Origin: Bacteroidales bacterium
GTDB taxonomy: Bacteria; Bacteroidota; Bacteroidia; Bacteroidales; Muribaculaceae
Reading direction: 5' to 3'
DNA length: 6,502 nt
NCBI GenBank assembly: GCA_900755985.1
Contig: CAAEIL010000261.1
Location: forward strand, 1-6,502
Positions 4,252-6,502 of this stretch are shown here, piece after piece; the first letter of the stretch is position 1; each line of letters begins with the position of its first letter. The position numbers were made by a program, and so were the translations under genes. Under the pieces are notes generated by a model. It searched no databases. It saw nothing but the letters and a program-made list of their open reading frames with translations, and was not told the origin of the DNA.

Positions 4252-5997
4252 ATGAAAAAATTGCTGTATTCAGCTGCTGTGCTTGCTCTGCTTGCCGCCA
4301 TTGCGCCATCGCTGACGGCACGCAATACCAAGAGCGAGATTGCACGCAACCTAACGGTATTCTCCGAAATATACAAGGAGCTTCAGCTCAATTATATCGA
4401 CACGGTAGATCCTGAAGCCACCATACGCACGGCCATCAACGCCATGCTTGCTACCATAGACCCATATACCGAATATTACGCCCCCGAGGACCAGGAGCAG
4501 ATTCTGTCCGTATCGTCGGGCGAGTACGCCGGTATAGGCTCGACCATTCAGCGTCGCGACAGCGTCGTCGTCATGACCGATCCCCGCTGGGACTCGCCGG
4601 CACGCCGTGCCGGTGTGCGCCACGGCGACATACTCCTTGCCATCGACGATGTCACGGTGACGCCGTCGATGCCGATAGGCGATGTATCGTCAAAACTGCG
4701 CGGACAGCCCGGCACCGAAGTGAGTGTCAGAATCCGGCGACCCTATGTCGAAGACTCGCTCAAGACTTTCAACATAGTCCGTGGCACCATCACCATAGAC
4801 CCGGTTCCATACTACGGATATATAGGTGACGGCGTCGGATACATACGCCTGACGACTTTCAACGAAAAATCGGCCGGAGAATTTGCCCGGGCGCTCGCCG
4901 ACCTTAAACGCGACGAGCGTGTCCGCAGCCTTATTGTCGACCTGCGCGACAACGGAGGCGGCCTGCTCGAAGGCGCCGTGCAGATTGCCGGCAACTTTGT
5001 GCCCAAGGGCACGACCATAGTCGAGACGCGCGGACGCGACCCGCGTCAGCGCAAGACTTTCCGTACCACACATGCGCCGGTGGACACTAAGATACCCGTT
5101 GCTGTGCTCATAGACCAGGGCACGGCCTCGGCCGCCGAAATACTATCGGGGGCTCTCCAGGACCTTGACCGCGCTGTCATCGTTGGCGAGCGCTCGTATG
5201 GCAAAGGCCTTGTGCAGAATGTCCGTCCGCTGTCTTACAACTCGCTGCTGAAAATCACCACCGGACGATACTACATACCCTCGGGGCGTCTGGTACAGGC
5301 CGTCGTCTATAAGCATGACGGCAACGACGGAAACGCCGACGGCGCCACACGTATTCCCGACTCGCTTACCAACGTCTTTGCCACGGCCGCAGGCCGAAAG
5401 GTGCGCGACGGCGGCGGTATAACACCCGATTCGACGGTGCGTACACCCGACATGACACGCCTTATGTACAACCTGCTTGTCGGCTACGAACTCGAAAACT
5501 ACGCCAACCGGTATGTCAATACCCATCAGGCTGTCCCAGACTCGTCATGGAGGCTTCCCGACTCGGTTTTCAACGACTTCAAGGCACAGATTGACCGTAA
5601 AAACTTCAAGTACGAGCTGCCCTACGACCGGGGCATAGACTATCTGCGCGACGCCGCACGTCTCGACGGCTATCTCAACGACTCGCTGACGGCCGAACTC
5701 GAAAAGCTCTCGGCCATGCTCAAACCCGACCTCGAACGCGACCTCGACAAAAACCGCAGCGAAATTCTTGGCGAACTCGGCCGACTGATAAACCAACGCT
5801 ACTTCAGCGAGGGCGAAGAGACACGCCGCGCACTCGAAAATGACTCCGTGATAGCTTTGGCCTGCGAGATTCTTACCACGCCGGCTCTCTACAACTATAT
5901 ATTGTCTCCAGAGTTTGAAAAAGGCAAAATACCGGTCGGCCTGCTGTCCAAACCGGACGCCGCCGCCGTCAAACCAAGCGAAAAACGCCGCAGATGA
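4252..5997 (+). CDS. Secreted S41 family peptidase (CtpA-like C-terminal processing protease)
   Basis: The 581-residue product is a serine protease with a Ser/Lys dyad that acts outside the cytoplasm, trimming or degrading envelope proteins from their C-termini. Residues 1-23 look like a signal peptide (MKK, then a hydrophobic run to about 18). A helical N-terminal part is followed by a PDZ domain (about 87-168, with YAGIGSTI and SPARRAGVRHGDILLAIDD), then the protease core: YIRLTTF, LRDNGGGLL (231-239), TASAAE with nucleophile Ser293, and ERSYGKGLVQ with Lys318 and Gln322. The Ser-to-Lys spacing of 25 equals that of E. coli Prc. About 180 further residues (400-581) are charged and probably helical, ending in a basic KRRR tail; their role is unknown. 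I chose ATG 4252 because the open frame upstream has no family features and this start yields the signal peptide. It overlaps the next gene by four bases, implying cotranscription with mfd. The natural substrate cannot be told. Confidence 0.93.
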   Translation: MKKLLYSAAVLALLAAIAPSLTARNTKSEIARNLTVFSEIYKELQLNYIDTVDPEATIRTAINAMLATIDPYTEYYAPEDQEQILSVSSGEYAGIGSTIQRRDSVVVMTDPRWDSPARRAGVRHGDILLAIDDVTVTPSMPIGDVSSKLRGQPGTEVSVRIRRPYVEDSLKTFNIVRGTITIDPVPYYGYIGDGVGYIRLTTFNEKSAGEFARALADLKRDERVRSLIVDLRDNGGGLLEGAVQIAGNFVPKGTTIVETRGRDPRQRKTFRTTHAPVDTKIPVAVLIDQGTASAAEILSGALQDLDRAVIVGERSYGKGLVQNVRPLSYNSLLKITTGRYYIPSGRLVQAVVYKHDGNDGNADGATRIPDSLTNVFATAAGRKVRDGGGITPDSTVRTPDMTRLMYNLLVGYELENYANRYVNTHQAVPDSSWRLPDSVFNDFKAQIDRKNFKYELPYDRGIDYLRDAARLDGYLNDSLTAELEKLSAMLKPDLERDLDKNRSEILGELGRLINQRYFSEGEETRRALENDSVIALACEILTTPALYNYILSPEFEKGKIPVGLLSKPDAAAVKPSEKRRR

Positions 5998-6502
5998 CTC
6001 TTGACGAACTGGCAAAACGATTTGGCACGTCAGGCCGCAAACGTGCGCTGCGCCGACTGTGCGAAGCACCGGGGACACCGGCGATGAGCGGTCTTGCCGG
6101 CTCGTCGGCGGCTATGGCACTGGCTATGCTGCCAGCCGACGGCGCCACGCTTGGGGTCGGCGCTGACACTGATGACGCCGGATATATCTTCCACGACCTT
6201 TCGCGACTTGTCGGTGAAGAGGCCGTGGCATTTTTCCCTTCGGGATTCAAACGCGCCATCAAATACGGCCAAAGCGACGAACCTTCGCGAATACTGCGCA
6301 CCGAGACCCTGGCGCGCCTTGCCGAGGACGGCAACGCCCCCCGTTTTGTCGTCACATGGCCCGAAGCCATGGCCGAACGTGTGGCATCGCGCGAGGAACT
6401 TGATACCGGAACTCTCAAGTTCGACACCGGCGCCGAGATGGACCTGTCCGAGCTTGTCGCCGGGCTGCGTCGCCGGGGATTCAGCCAGACCGACTACGTC
6501 TA
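5994..6502 (+). CDS. mfd: Transcription-repair coupling factor Mfd, N-terminal part (cut by window edge)
   Basis: Mfd is a cytoplasmic DNA translocase that removes RNA polymerase stalled at lesions and recruits UvrA for nucleotide excision repair. Only the first 169 codons lie in the window, with no stop; the full protein should be about 1,100 residues. The fragment matches the N-terminal UvrB-like module: SGLAGSSAAMAL (32-43), the GYIFHDLSRL segment (63-72), AFFPSGFKRAIKYGQ (79-93), an RTETLARL helix (102-109) and FVVTWPEAMAERV (118-130). These blocks follow the Bacteroidales version closely (for comparison 'FFPSSYKRSIKYGQ', from memory). The translocase and RNA polymerase-binding domains lie beyond the edge. 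The start codon ATG 5994 overlaps the peptidase stop as ATGA, which favours translational coupling. No promoter is visible just upstream, although one inside the peptidase gene cannot be excluded. Confidence 0.9.
   Translation, partial: MTLDELAKRFGTSGRKRALRRLCEAPGTPAMSGLAGSSAAMALAMLPADGATLGVGADTDDAGYIFHDLSRLVGEEAVAFFPSGFKRAIKYGQSDEPSRILRTETLARLAEDGNAPRFVVTWPEAMAERVASREELDTGTLKFDTGAEMDLSELVAGLRRRGFSQTDYV

Noticed and set aside
5545..6427. Minus-strand open frames of 177 and 152 codons opposite the peptidase end and mfd
   Set aside because: They overlap clearly recognised plus-strand genes, have low-complexity composition, and show no recognisable motifs.
1..6502. CRISPR array, transposase, toxin-antitoxin or defence system
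   Set aside because: No regularly spaced identical repeats and no protein with such motifs were found on either strand.

Overview
The window looks like ordinary chromosome from a member of the Bacteroidales, most likely Muribaculaceae or a close relative. The reasons are a clear Bacteroidetes-type promoter (TTTG, 19 bases, TAnnTTTG) ahead of the first tRNA gene, little or no Shine-Dalgarno sequence before the start codons, tRNA genes without an encoded CCA end, and PEP carboxykinase, S41 peptidase and Mfd proteins that read like those of Bacteroidales. The family-level guess comes from protein flavour and moderate-to-high GC; it was not tested by any search.

Layout: bases 1-228 are non-coding, with two C homopolymers, a 16-bp stem hairpin and A/T-rich repeats. 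Bases 229-611 form a compact tRNA transcription unit: promoter, tRNA-Val(UAC), a 142-base spacer with hairpins, a second tRNA-Val(UAC) differing by one base, and an intrinsic terminator. A membrane acyltransferase (family 3, COG3594-like) follows at 768-1865 on the plus strand. It converges on pckA (ATP-dependent PEP carboxykinase, 2165-3808, minus strand). The gap between them holds a branched palindromic element and the pckA terminator. A 443-base divergent region (3809-4251) separates pckA from a plus-strand operon of a secreted S41 (CtpA-like) peptidase at 4252-5997 and the 5' part of mfd at 5994-6502, cut by the window edge. The last two genes overlap by ATGA.

The genes do not form one pathway. 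They cover valine decoding, acylation of an envelope or exported glycan, the oxaloacetate/PEP node, periplasmic proteolysis and transcription-coupled repair. I found no phage, transposase, CRISPR, toxin-antitoxin or defence genes, and no convincing new multi-gene system. The parts least explained by known features are non-coding: the hairpin at 80-129, the branched element at 1877-1951, the hairpins between the tRNAs, the structured leader with a 25-codon frame before the acyltransferase, and the close coupling of a protease gene to mfd.
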